Positions 31,901 to 40,931 of a stretch of 62,151 bases of DNA are shown one piece after another. Location of the stretch: positions 1-62,151 of IMG/VR virus record IMGVR_UViG_3300042458_000246, one strand, 5' to 3'. A program made the translations under genes and the position numbers. The notes below the pieces were generated by a model. It had not been told where the DNA came from, did not search any database, and saw only the letters and a list, made by a program, of their open reading frames with translations. Source of the DNA: a virus. Each line of letters opens with the position of its first letter. The stretch's first letter is position 1.

Positions 31901-32444
31901 CGTTTAAACCATTAGCAATATTCATAGCAGTACGAACAATAGCACCTGCTTCAGTAGCTTGAACTGCACCATCACCATAAGCAGTCCTAATGCCTTCTTC
32001 ATTTTCCCAACGAGAAGGATCAAGGATTTTCCTTGCTTCCATTTGACTGTTACGTTCTTCTTGAAGTTTACTATAGTAGTCTTCGTTAGTACTTTCACTA
32101 GCAAAAGTATCCATACCAAAGCCACCATCCTCTTGAGGGGCTTCAGTCATCTCTGGCATGTCATCAATGGGTTGTTCGTTAAGAATTAACTCAGGAGGAA
32201 CAGGCTGGCGAACATCAGTACCTGCTAGTAGCCTTGCATCAGGAGGTAAACCAGAAAGCCTTCTTGGAGGAACAAATGCTTCTTCTTCACCAAACATTGC
32301 AGATGGATTAGGAACTACTTGTTGCTCAGGTGGTGGAGGAGCATTCATACGAGCATTAGCTTCGTTGATTTGCTGTTGAAGTAAATCGTCTGCAATACGT
32401 GGTATTGTAGGTACGTTAACCTTTGTATTAATATTAATCGCCAT
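28941..32444 (-). CDS. Virion-block protein with divergent single-subunit RNA polymerase domain
   Basis: 1167 residues, last gene of the late operon, after the ejection proteins. Residues 1-110 are Pro/Glu-rich. The DxxGR region is recognisable at 507-530 (ATHRMYQDATDFNPQRNKWT), where the FNPQ-x-N...T pattern is the one following GRVY in T7 polymerase. Motif A: VALDMNSAGRSF (Asp702). Motif B: KDFSKKVLMTTDYGK, with Lys798, Lys802 and Tyr810 at the spacing of T7 Arg627/Lys631/Tyr639. Motif C: PVFDNFIVDS (Asp995; His replaced by Phe). Distances A-B and B-C (100 and 185) are close to T7's (94 and 173). Most likely a virion-carried polymerase in the manner of phage N4, but about one third the length. 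Biochemical activity is not shown. Confidence 0.8.
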   Translation of the reverse strand: MAININTKVNVPTIPRIADDLLQQQINEANARMNAPPPPEQQVVPNPSAMFGEEEAFVPPRRLSGLPPDARLLAGTDVRQPVPPELILNEQPIDDMPEMTEAPQEDGGFGMDTFASESTNEDYYSKLQEERNSQMEARKILDPSRWENEEGIRTAYGDGAVQATEAGAIVRTAMNIANGLNDLSVGLYKEGTTSNAQLNGLTYLKQGTGLDTKQVGNAATTSFILLAPMLSGAANQKDGEIMSAEDNSDISGLDQMLMDDGDGPLSKVAVNGGLKRDMVEKNLGRLFKKLSKGAGEETFVGDSQAINQNISNEAAGATISQALVDKGYLIEDVDPQGTEILRLSPGLGAELRYKSKGMQRSVTGALSGKAQKAPPTETGAYQGALQDVREMDKKKQEYTATKEMAEAKGAVAKVPLFISPVKAYFAALFNEAILGHVMNPTSPAQLNVMGLLKVSEEDIQDASVNGNKTAAEVIDQKVNNLQTELGDMAKHVAYGGPQFSTYWEDYATHRMYQDATDFNPQRNKWTRALTVGKSAPIMLNSNFHNTGVNKATAEGFFNRIAGKARNNNFSLSSDEKELSFLTTLGRVLDSSRSAGMSSESILLPDLLQTVTPEFIAEAAAKGRLLRSIVPNNTREVVNALGKPEGLIEKLTPAQKGALDNFLKEADRDDWGYKLQAYLDAANYLDSKLNGTPFTPRVTVALDMNSAGRSFLASDVGNMDILSRVGLVWDKFIDKVGDLFTDTLPNEKGDPRYYFTTVALDQGIASAFGDSQPDKVENFKILLAKYGGAGVAGNKQFNKDFSKKVLMTTDYGKPANYHIAEAQAFLKSHPEFRDEAVRFYNGDVNALAKDINEIYKSTLKQTTDSWQYVLPKKMVRYLQMFGRVPKPIGYYNENISIGRFGTEPTGNIVQIKGTEGIRRRIMETARMFNPLAPAKAKGLRLDDGSLFTPEEGSGAVNQVGPTFGQYRESIIIAETARLLNGNKTPADSSFIIPVFDNFIVDSMSYPFVHYVANNIVAPKVFEWNMAKGFTTDFMKQLREAVPEMMRNDEIVVGPGSPYKGMFTTIDREYKYLKDKKPNELADYQKKLKEFLESKSSGYTPPGPDRPESTRITKQQAKSLADNMYMYYNFNSKYSGIYAWDSLKYKDKRDAFLKELKARGNKGMIYFFT

Positions 32445-35400
32445 TTGATTTTCCTAACTCTTTTTGTAAGTATTTAGCGAAAGCGGGACTTGTTCCAACT
32501 ATGGGAAGCAGCTTCGCACCCTGTTCAATCTTTTTACCTTCCGGTGCCTCCAAAGCTCTTTTAACCTTATTAAGGTATGAAAGCTGTGCAGATTGATCGG
32601 CAATCTTATCTATAATATCTTTCTTTCTGTTGTCTTCCATCAACGGGAACATCTGATCAAACACTCTTTGTCCAGAACCTAAGATACCCATCTGATTAAT
32701 AACTCTTAAAAACTCTTTGTTTTCTTTAATCCATTTAGGTGGGCTTTCTCCGTACTTGATCATGTCTTTAATATACAAAGCAATCATAGACAAACCAATC
32801 ATCATAGCAATAACAGCTGCAGAATTCTTTTGGTCTTCTGATCCTGCTTTACGCAAATCGCCTAACAACCGTGGAAGAATATTAGCGGTAAATGCTGATG
32901 TGTATCCTGTAAATTGAGTAAACAATTTTAAATAAGGATCGCTATAAAACTTAGGTCTATTAAGAGTGCTAGGTAAAACAACAGCTTCATTAACAAAGTT
33001 GTAAGTAGCTTGTTGTAAGTTATTAACAACATAATCTTCTTTAGACTTTGTATCAGCATCAATAGCCATCATGTATTCATAGTCAACATTTATTCTTCTT
33101 AAATGATCTTTAGCATCTGTTATCTCTTGCTCTGTACCTGTACCTTGAGTAACAACATCTAACCAATTCTGAATAGCATCAGCTGCAATAGCTAAACGAG
33201 CATTACGGGTAATAGCAGTCACAGAAGTAAGACCAGTTATCTTAAAGAAACCATCAGTCCACTTTGAATAGTAGGAAGTTAATATATCATTACGATGTCC
33301 AATACCACCTTCCCTAAGGTATCCTGCTTCAGATAGTTCTGTTCTTATTCTAGCGTTCTTGATAAGAACCCTATCAGAAACTTTATTGCCAAGCTCTCGA
33401 TATATAGCACCCATCTCACTGCCTGTACTTTTAAGTAATGCAAGAGTAGCTTTAGCAGCTTGTGGTCTATTTAGATTACGATATATCTGAGCGAACTCTA
33501 CAGTAGAACTAATAGCGGCTAATGGTAATGCAGTAATAGTAGACAAAAAGTTAAGAGTATTCAAACCACCTTTTAAGTAAGGGTTAGTAATAGCTTTGTA
33601 CTCTCCATTACGTATTGCTAATACGTCTTGAATTTCTTTAGCTATAAATCCTGCTTGTTCAGTATCTATATCACCGTTGTCTAACATCTTTTGAACTAAT
33701 GCTGCAAGCTTAGAACCATTTTCTCCAATGAGTTCTTTATTAGTATTATATGCTGCTGCAGATGCCGCCAAAGAGTAAGCATTGTCTAATATATTATGAG
33801 ACATGTATTGACTAAATAAACTTTTAAATCCTGGTTGAGCTATCTTAGCTTCTAATTCTTGTTTACCTTTAATCTTTTCAGCATTACCATTAAGCATTGC
33901 ATCAAGAGAATCTTCAAAGCTATTTACTTGTTTGTTATCAAGTATTGCATTAGTTAATTGTGTTGCATCTGCATAATTCATATTCAAATGCTGTTGTAAA
34001 TCTTTAACAAACTTAGCAGAGTTTCTTGATACAAGTGCTTTATCTAATGGTTTGTGTTCTAAGAATTGTTGGACAGATAAATCTTTGCCTGTTGATTCAT
34101 TATATGCTCGAGTTAAATTACTTATTCTATCTGCATAATCAATAATAGAGTCTTTGTATTCACCAAATTTACCATAGTCAATAGCTATTTTATCAGCAAT
34201 ATCTCTGGTAGAATCAGCAAACAAATCTTTTTTAATACGAGTTAATTCTTTTATAGCGTTAACAACAGTAGGATTAGAGATAATACGAGAGGCTTCTGTA
34301 GCAGACACCCCACTAAAAGAAGAAATAAAGTTTTCACTATTACCGAAGTTCTTAAAGATGTTTGATTCCATCATAGCCTGATGGTTCTCAATAGACGTAC
34401 CATTAACAGCATTAGAACTACCTAATAATGTAGCTAATGTAGCTGAATAAATGCTCTTATGATTAGTATCACCAGTTATAATGTTAGAAAACTTAGAGAA
34501 TAATCCACCAATACCTTTATCTTTTATAGCTGAATACGTTTTAGCAACAACACCTTCAGTACCTCTTTTAGAAATTTCAGGCTCTGCTAAAACATCTAAC
34601 GATGTCTTAACATTATTCTTTAATTGTGATGTTTCTGTTTCATTAATAACTTGTTTAGTTGAGGGCATTGTAACAAGAGGTTGATCTCCTGCTGCAATAC
34701 GTTGCTCATTAACATCACTAAGATATTTCTCTCTGAACTCAACATCTGTTGATGATCTAGGTATCTGATCACTAGTTGTTAATGCTGAATAAGTTTTAAT
34801 ACCACCAGCTAATCCACCACCTAATACAGCACCGCCAGCACCTGCATTCATTAGTCTAGACTTTAACTTTGTCATTTCTTCTGGTGAAGAAGGTAATTCA
34901 AAACCACCTTTCTCACCAAAATAACTAGTTAACTCTTGTCCTGTTTCTGTTAAGCCCTCAACAAAAGCTCCTGCTCCTGTAGCTAAACCAATATCCTTTA
35001 GTTTACCCATCTTACTACCAGAAATTGCTTTAAAAGCAGTACTAACTTCTTTAACTGATTCAGTCATAGACTTACGAACTAGCTCTTCAGCCGCTTCTTT
35101 AGTCATTGTTTTTTGTAATTCTTTTACAACTAAATCTTGAGTAGATTTCTTAGCAATATTTAAACCAGTATTTTTAAATAAATATCCTAAGGATAATTTA
35201 TCTAATACTGTCATAGTAAATCCAGCGGCAATAGCAGCTGTTGCATTCTTATTCTTTTGATCATTGTATACTTGACCTGTATACATACTAAAAGGAACTG
35301 TTAAAGAAACACCATAAGTTAATGGTGCCGCCATTGTAGCAACAATACTAGTTAACATTTGTGGTGCAGAAGCAGCAGCACTTCCTACTGTCCAATCAAA

Positions 35401-36243
35401 GAATTTGCCTAGAGTATCTAGTTTCCAGTTACCTTTTTCATCAAACGCTTCTGCGCTTCTTAACTCAGGTATGTCTGTTAACATTGAATTTTTAGTATTG
35501 ATACCTGATTGTGCAAAACTTTTTATTGCTTCACTACCAGTCTTGTCAGCAATAAGATCAAAGGTACCATATACGCTTTTAGAAGCTTGTAATTTACCTT
35601 GATCCCAACCACTATCCCAGTTAGAAGTAGCTTTACCAAATTTATCTTCACCAGTTCTAATAATAGATGGACCAGAAAAATAATCGCTGTTGCCTGAATC
35701 ATCAACAACACTACCAAATTGACCAGCAGTATCTGTATAACGCTTAGCCATAATACCACTAGCATTACGTTCTTTATTTAATGAGTTAAGAATGTTGTCT
35801 GCTAATGTAGGTTTATTATCAGCTCTTCGTTGGGCACGTTCTAAATTACCCATATACATAGAAGTATATTGTTCAGCACTTGTAGAAGTAGTTGGATCAA
35901 CATAACCTAATTCAAGGGCTTTATTAGTAAGACGTTTTCCAGAGGGATCTAGTAGATCTCCAACTTCCCGCTTATAAGATTTGTCTCCTGTAAAAACAGG
36001 TGTAGTATAATTACCTTCACTAATTAAATTTTCCATAATAGTAGTTTGGAAATCAGCTCCTAATTGAGCACCTTTAATTAAATTAGGTTGAAACTTAGCA
36101 GTCTCTCTAGCGTTAATACCTTGAAGACGGATAGATTCCCCTGTGGGGGTTACCGCAGTATCAGCATCTTTAAGTGAAATACCTCCCGGTAAATCGGATT
36201 TCCTCGAAAAAATCTGTCGAAGTTCTTCGTCTAATCTATCCAT
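32434..36243 (-). CDS. Large internal virion / ejection protein with SNase-like N-terminus
   Basis: 1269 residues. Residues 22-117 look like a degenerate staphylococcal-nuclease fold: DADT (26-29), SIRLQGINARE (37-47), GAQLGADF, and SYKREVGDLLDPSGKRL (89-105), keeping Arg39, Glu47 and Arg92 in the expected order but with Asn in place of the Asp of GIDAPE. The middle has hydrophobic glycine-rich stretches around 270-330 and 460-490, and a possible span near 1155-1175 (AAVIAMMIGLSMIALYI). Position and size match T7 gp16-type ejection proteins that form the channel through the envelope. AAGGAAA precedes the ATG. Confidence 0.7.
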   Translation of the reverse strand: MDRLDEELRQIFSRKSDLPGGISLKDADTAVTPTGESIRLQGINARETAKFQPNLIKGAQLGADFQTTIMENLISEGNYTTPVFTGDKSYKREVGDLLDPSGKRLTNKALELGYVDPTTSTSAEQYTSMYMGNLERAQRRADNKPTLADNILNSLNKERNASGIMAKRYTDTAGQFGSVVDDSGNSDYFSGPSIIRTGEDKFGKATSNWDSGWDQGKLQASKSVYGTFDLIADKTGSEAIKSFAQSGINTKNSMLTDIPELRSAEAFDEKGNWKLDTLGKFFDWTVGSAAASAPQMLTSIVATMAAPLTYGVSLTVPFSMYTGQVYNDQKNKNATAAIAAGFTMTVLDKLSLGYLFKNTGLNIAKKSTQDLVVKELQKTMTKEAAEELVRKSMTESVKEVSTAFKAISGSKMGKLKDIGLATGAGAFVEGLTETGQELTSYFGEKGGFELPSSPEEMTKLKSRLMNAGAGGAVLGGGLAGGIKTYSALTTSDQIPRSSTDVEFREKYLSDVNEQRIAAGDQPLVTMPSTKQVINETETSQLKNNVKTSLDVLAEPEISKRGTEGVVAKTYSAIKDKGIGGLFSKFSNIITGDTNHKSIYSATLATLLGSSNAVNGTSIENHQAMMESNIFKNFGNSENFISSFSGVSATEASRIISNPTVVNAIKELTRIKKDLFADSTRDIADKIAIDYGKFGEYKDSIIDYADRISNLTRAYNESTGKDLSVQQFLEHKPLDKALVSRNSAKFVKDLQQHLNMNYADATQLTNAILDNKQVNSFEDSLDAMLNGNAEKIKGKQELEAKIAQPGFKSLFSQYMSHNILDNAYSLAASAAAYNTNKELIGENGSKLAALVQKMLDNGDIDTEQAGFIAKEIQDVLAIRNGEYKAITNPYLKGGLNTLNFLSTITALPLAAISSTVEFAQIYRNLNRPQAAKATLALLKSTGSEMGAIYRELGNKVSDRVLIKNARIRTELSEAGYLREGGIGHRNDILTSYYSKWTDGFFKITGLTSVTAITRNARLAIAADAIQNWLDVVTQGTGTEQEITDAKDHLRRINVDYEYMMAIDADTKSKEDYVVNNLQQATYNFVNEAVVLPSTLNRPKFYSDPYLKLFTQFTGYTSAFTANILPRLLGDLRKAGSEDQKNSAAVIAMMIGLSMIALYIKDMIKYGESPPKWIKENKEFLRVINQMGILGSGQRVFDQMFPLMEDNRKKDIIDKIADQSAQLSYLNKVKRALEAPEGKKIEQGAKLLPIVGTSPAFAKYLQKELGKSNGD

Positions 36244-36253
36244 TTATTTTCCT

Positions 36254-38698
36254 TTATTTTAACTGCTTTTCTAATCTTGATTTTAAGAATTGGGCAAATG
36301 CGCTTTCAGTGTCTGTACCTTCAAATTCTTTGCGATAATTTTTACCGTTAGGTCCATTCCATTCTTTAGCTATTGCATTTACACCTAAAGCTATAGCTGA
36401 TTGATCTGCATTACCTTCTTTGTCAGAAGCAACCCGTCTGGCTAATGAGTAAATTTCACTAATCTTTTCGGGAGGCATTGCTTTGTTACCAATATTAAAC
36501 AAATTAGGATCAGTACCTGTAAGACCCATCCGATGAGTAACAATATCACGAGCCAAATAAGGTGCTATATTTGGAATACTACTAACCCTACCAGATTGTT
36601 TATCAGCAATCATTGCTTCAGTTGCTTGATTAATAAGTGCTGTAGCTTCTTGATACACATCTGCGTTTGTAATATCAAAACCTGAACGTTTTAAATATTG
36701 AAGAGTTTGTTGGGTAGCTACTTCAGGTGTTGGCATACCAGCTCTTTTAAGATTAGGTTCACCACTCTTAAGTGTTGTACCACCAAGCTTATTTTCATAA
36801 ATGCTTGAAACAGCATTTGCAGCTTTAGTAGTATGTTTTTCTAAACGCTCAATTTGAGCTTGAGGGCTATTCTCTTTAAAATTTTCACGAGCAATCATCA
36901 TAGCAAATTGATTACCAAAAGCAGTAGTTAAACGTTTATCTGCGGCTGCTTGATTTGACGCCATCATTCTTAATTGTTGTTCAAAACGCTTTTCGTCTCT
37001 TGTGCGATTATACTCATCTTTAATCTCAGCCATTTTAACTTGTTGAGCCGCAATAAAACGGTCATGCTCTCTACGGGCTTCTTCACGAGTTACAGTTCTC
37101 TTTTCAAGAGCAGCTGCATTATCTTCTGCACGAGCATCTTTAACTTCTTGACCACGAATTTGAACGGCAGCTGCACGAATAGCTTTGTTTTCGGCTTGTT
37201 GTAAAGCATTACGCTTAGATGAGTCTTCAAATGCTTGTTTACCTGCAAAGGCAAGAGCACGATTAACACCAAACTTTTTAGCACCAACAGCCGTTGATAT
37301 AGCCATACGAATAATGTCTTGATTATTTAAACCAAGTTCTTCTTTAAAGCCACTGGCAGTAAACAAGTTAGCTAATGAATCTGTAAAAGATTTTTCTGTC
37401 TTTTGTGTTCCAGACAACTCTTGAACAATCTCTGCTACACTACGAATTTTCCTAGATGCTTTAACAGGGTCTGTTTCATAATCTTTTCTTACACCAGAAA
37501 CAAAAGTAGGATCTGTACCTTCTTTAGGAGGAACTGTAGGAACAGCTACTGCTACAGGTGTATTTTGAGTATTAGCTTTATCACGTTCAATTAGTTGTTC
37601 TGTAGTCATTTGCGCTGGAGCAGCTGCAAGAGATGCAACAGGAACGGGTACTTCAGCTACTTGAGTAGGTACATTAACTGTTTCTGATTGTACTTCAGGT
37701 GATCCTAATGGATTTTTCATAATCCTATCAGGAATTGCAGGTACAACTGAAACATTAGGAGCAGGAACTGATGTATCTAAGTTTACTGGTGCAACCTCTC
37801 TTGATGTTATAACAGCATTAGAAGGAGGAGAATCAACAACAATAGAAGGTACTGCCGGAGTAGGCGGTCTCTTATCAATAGCAATTGCATTAGCAAATTC
37901 TTCAGCTTTATCTTTAGGATAACGCTCATCCCACACAGGAATTGTTGGTTGAATAATCATTGGCACTGCACCTTGACGTTTTCTTTCTTCGTCAATATCT
38001 GCATCGAGAGTACCATTATAGTACCCTGCCGCAGACTGTACTTGTTGAGGTACTACACCATATGTACCGTTATTATAGTTAGCTTGGGCAGAAGAACCAC
38101 GGCTAAAGTCAGGTACACTCATTGTGCCATGCATGAATGAAGACCCGGGTACGTCTGGATGACGATATGCTAATGATGGTACACCACTAGTACCATCTGC
38201 ATTATACATTGGAGCATCTGAATTACGTATGTTTACTGCACCGTCACGCATGTTAGCCTTACGACCCTCTTGCACCATACGCTTAATAGCTTTTTTATTC
38301 TTAGGATTCTGTGCGGCAGGTTGTGGTATAACTGCTTCTCCGGGAGTAAGCATAGCAGGAACTGTATCAGTGCCTCGTGCTTGGAACATAGGAGATTGAG
38401 GAAGACTACGCTGACCTTGTTTAAACATACCAGTACCTGCTAAAGGGTTCTGAGTTGGAATACCCAACTTTTGTTTGTTCATTTTAGGAGGAGGAATACC
38501 CATATCCTTAAGTTTAGCATTGTTAACTTGTTCTTTATGACCTAAACCTTGATTAGCTTTTGCAGCTGCTTCTTTAAGTTTAAGCTCATGTAATTGTTGT
38601 TTACGCATTTCATCAAGTCCCATTTTAGAAACTTCACGAGCTTCTTTATTTTGGAACTTAAGATATTCTCTTTGTTGTTTACCTGATAAGGGTGCCAT
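36254..38698 (-). CDS. Internal virion / ejection protein, coiled coil
   Basis: 814 residues. Basic helical start; a VPAMLTPGEAVIPQPAAQN motif near residue 120; a Pro/Val-rich linker around 250-400; and a long charged helical part (about 520-650) with ARREHDRFIAAQQ and DEKRFEQQLRM. Likely a gp15-type core protein ejected with the DNA. Two short motifs (GTMSVP and EAVIPQ) also occur in the next gene product, suggesting shared partners or shared ancestry. Confidence 0.65.
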   Translation of the reverse strand: MAPLSGKQQREYLKFQNKEAREVSKMGLDEMRKQQLHELKLKEAAAKANQGLGHKEQVNNAKLKDMGIPPPKMNKQKLGIPTQNPLAGTGMFKQGQRSLPQSPMFQARGTDTVPAMLTPGEAVIPQPAAQNPKNKKAIKRMVQEGRKANMRDGAVNIRNSDAPMYNADGTSGVPSLAYRHPDVPGSSFMHGTMSVPDFSRGSSAQANYNNGTYGVVPQQVQSAAGYYNGTLDADIDEERKRQGAVPMIIQPTIPVWDERYPKDKAEEFANAIAIDKRPPTPAVPSIVVDSPPSNAVITSREVAPVNLDTSVPAPNVSVVPAIPDRIMKNPLGSPEVQSETVNVPTQVAEVPVPVASLAAAPAQMTTEQLIERDKANTQNTPVAVAVPTVPPKEGTDPTFVSGVRKDYETDPVKASRKIRSVAEIVQELSGTQKTEKSFTDSLANLFTASGFKEELGLNNQDIIRMAISTAVGAKKFGVNRALAFAGKQAFEDSSKRNALQQAENKAIRAAAVQIRGQEVKDARAEDNAAALEKRTVTREEARREHDRFIAAQQVKMAEIKDEYNRTRDEKRFEQQLRMMASNQAAADKRLTTAFGNQFAMMIARENFKENSPQAQIERLEKHTTKAANAVSSIYENKLGGTTLKSGEPNLKRAGMPTPEVATQQTLQYLKRSGFDITNADVYQEATALINQATEAMIADKQSGRVSSIPNIAPYLARDIVTHRMGLTGTDPNLFNIGNKAMPPEKISEIYSLARRVASDKEGNADQSAIALGVNAIAKEWNGPNGKNYRKEFEGTDTESAFAQFLKSRLEKQLK

Positions 38699-38707
38699 AG
38701 TATTTCC

Positions 38708-39811
38708 TTAAAATATTCCTAGCTTCTTAGCTAATAGAGCGCCACCAATAACCATACCTACAGGACCCATAGCGGCTAATGCGGCTTCACCACCTGCCAT
38801 TGCAGCACTAGATCCTGCAGCAGCTATACCAGCACCTTCAGCCGCAGCCGCAGGTAAAGCAGCACCAATACTAGCACCAATAGGAGCAACAGATGCAGTA
38901 CCAACGCCTTGAACAGCACCACCAATAGTAGCAGGAGCATTTAAAGCATATAAACTAGTAGATGCAGGAGCTGATAAAGCACCAACATTAGTTAATGCAA
39001 CAGGAGCGCCACTAGCAGTAGTACCCATAGTACCAATAGCATTAGATGTTAATGGTGCGCTATATGATTTGTATGCGGCATTAATTCCTTTTGCAGCGGC
39101 ATTAGTACCCATAGACGTAGCTTGATTACTCAGGTATTGTTCTGTTTGATCAGAAACGGCTTGAGGAATAACTGCTTCAGAAGGTTTAATAGATGCATTT
39201 AATGGAGCTACTTGTTCTTTCTTAGTCCAATTCCAAGGGTCATCTTCTTCTGCACTCATTGTACCTTGTGCATAACCTGATACAGATGTACTACCATAAG
39301 CGTATCCGGGAACTGACATAGTGCCGTTAGCCCAACCGGGAGAACCACTTGTAGCGGCACCAGCAGAACCATCATTACCATCAGTGTCACCAGCAGAAAC
39401 AGAAGCAGCAAGACCCTGATCAGCAGCAACAGCAGCAGCAGCATTGGCGGCATCAGATACTGCATCAGAAACTCCAATACTAGCGTTTACAGGAGCCGCT
39501 AAACCAGTAATACTGTTTGCTGTATTGTTATCTGACACAGTGTTACTACCAGAATTTGTTCCACCATCATTACCATCACCACCAGAGCTTCCACCGTCTG
39601 TTACAGTTGTATCTTTAGAAAGAGGTGCTACATAATTTTTTGTATAGTTATCTAAATATGTTTTACCATAAACAATAGGTGTGTTCATAGCAGTAGTTAA
39701 TGGTCTACCCATAGCATCTACTGTTGTACCACCACCTTTTCCACCGCTTGCTTGTTGAAGGGCGGCTTCTTTATTATAAGCATCTGCTGTTGCGCCTTGA
39801 ATACCAGCCAT
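38708..39811 (-). CDS. Low-complexity virion protein (ejection block)
   Basis: 367 residues, rich in Ala, Gly, Ser and Thr. Has GWANGTMSVPGYAYGSTSV and KPSEAVIPQ, echoing the 814-residue protein, and a hydrophobic glycine-rich C-terminus (GPVGMVIGGALLAKKLGIF) able to enter a membrane. Its start overlaps the previous stop by 1 base. Probable ejection protein; no family recognised. Confidence 0.6.
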   Translation of the reverse strand: MAGIQGATADAYNKEAALQQASGGKGGGTTVDAMGRPLTTAMNTPIVYGKTYLDNYTKNYVAPLSKDTTVTDGGSSGGDGNDGGTNSGSNTVSDNNTANSITGLAAPVNASIGVSDAVSDAANAAAAVAADQGLAASVSAGDTDGNDGSAGAATSGSPGWANGTMSVPGYAYGSTSVSGYAQGTMSAEEDDPWNWTKKEQVAPLNASIKPSEAVIPQAVSDQTEQYLSNQATSMGTNAAAKGINAAYKSYSAPLTSNAIGTMGTTASGAPVALTNVGALSAPASTSLYALNAPATIGGAVQGVGTASVAPIGASIGAALPAAAAEGAGIAAAGSSAAMAGGEAALAAMGPVGMVIGGALLAKKLGIF

Positions 39812-40500
39812 TACTTACCTCCAGTCGCCTGTTGTCGTGCAGGATTACCATAAATAGTTGATGCATAACGTTGCAGACCTTGGAATGTAGCGTCAAGACC
39901 TTGTTGATCAATACCACGTTGTTGATTACCAAGGTTAGCAAGGCTAGATACACCGCCTGATGCAATACCAGAAGCTGTTTGAGCACCTGACTGTAATGCA
40001 GACTCAGCTGCAAGACGGTTCTTAAACATATTAGACTCATAGTCAGCATCAACTTTAGCAAGTTGACCTGTAGTCTCAGCGTTCTGAGCACCTTGCATAA
40101 CTGCTTGTCGTGCTGATCCTAAGGTACCAGCTGAACCAAAGCCTGTATTTAATCCTGCTACTTTCTTTTGTGCATCCTGAACAATACCTGCTTTAGTAGC
40201 GGCTAATGTTTCAGCACTAGGAGCCATAGCCATAGTAGATAATCTTTTATTTTGATCACCTAAAGAACTAAGAGCAGTAGAAGTAGTAGCACCAAGCATA
40301 TTAGCACCTTCACCAAATGCTTTTTGTTGTAGTGTAGATGCACCAGCAACTTTGCTTAATTCACCTGCACCATAAGATTGTTCAGCGGCATTACCAACAT
40401 TCTTCATATACGGAGCAGCCCATTCAGGAATACTACTTACTGTATTGCCACTACCGCCACCGTAGTTCTTCTTTATAGAACCATTAATTTTATATTTCAT
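39811..40500 (-). CDS. Internal virion protein (gp14-like by position)
   Basis: 229 residues, Ala/Gly/Ser/Gln-rich and mostly helical (e.g. STLQQKAFGEGANMLGATTS, LGSARQAVMQGAQNAETTG). Small alanine-rich protein at the head of the ejection block, as T7 gp14 is. The assignment rests on composition and order, not on clear similarity. Confidence 0.55.
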   Translation of the reverse strand: MKYKINGSIKKNYGGGSGNTVSSIPEWAAPYMKNVGNAAEQSYGAGELSKVAGASTLQQKAFGEGANMLGATTSTALSSLGDQNKRLSTMAMAPSAETLAATKAGIVQDAQKKVAGLNTGFGSAGTLGSARQAVMQGAQNAETTGQLAKVDADYESNMFKNRLAAESALQSGAQTASGIASGGVSSLANLGNQQRGIDQQGLDATFQGLQRYASTIYGNPARQQATGGK

Positions 40501-40916
40501 TATAAATCCTTTCGCATTACTACGTAAGCTTCTTTAAATCCGGGTACATACTTTGGTAGTACCTTTGCCCATCCTGGACGACCCCATTGTTCAATGGCTT
40601 TACAACCAGAATCACGGGCAAACTGTTCTACAGTAGGAAAAACCTTAGACTGTTCTTCAAAGTTATCACCAGCAAAAGCAATAATATGAAGGGTTTTATG
40701 TTGTGAATATTGTAGGTATTGAGTTAAACCAGCACCAATAATATTTAGATCATCATCTACTAACGCCCAACATTGAACGTACTCATTAAGAATCTTTTTA
40801 AGATAGTCTGTTAATGTAGATTCTCCTTGTCCATGATCAATTACTTTTTGTAATAATACAGAGAGTGTTGACCAGTGTTGTACGGTTTGTTCGGGTGTTA
40901 GTAGAATGATTTTCAT
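40500..40916 (-). CDS. GNAT-like protein of the virion operon
   Basis: 138 residues. An N-terminal helix, then WALVDDDLNIIGAGLTQYL, THIIAFAG-like strands and CKAIEQWGRPGWAKVLPKY form the layout of a GNAT acyltransferase-like domain that many podoviruses carry between tail and ejection genes. The acetyl-CoA loop (R/QxxGxG/A) is not obvious, so an active enzyme is not certain. Substrate unknown. Confidence 0.6.
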   Translation of the reverse strand: MKIILLTPEQTVQHWSTLSVLLQKVIDHGQGESTLTDYLKKILNEYVQCWALVDDDLNIIGAGLTQYLQYSQHKTLHIIAFAGDNFEEQSKVFPTVEQFARDSGCKAIEQWGRPGWAKVLPKYVPGFKEAYVVMRKDL

Positions 40917-40931
40917 TTGTTTTATTTTAAG

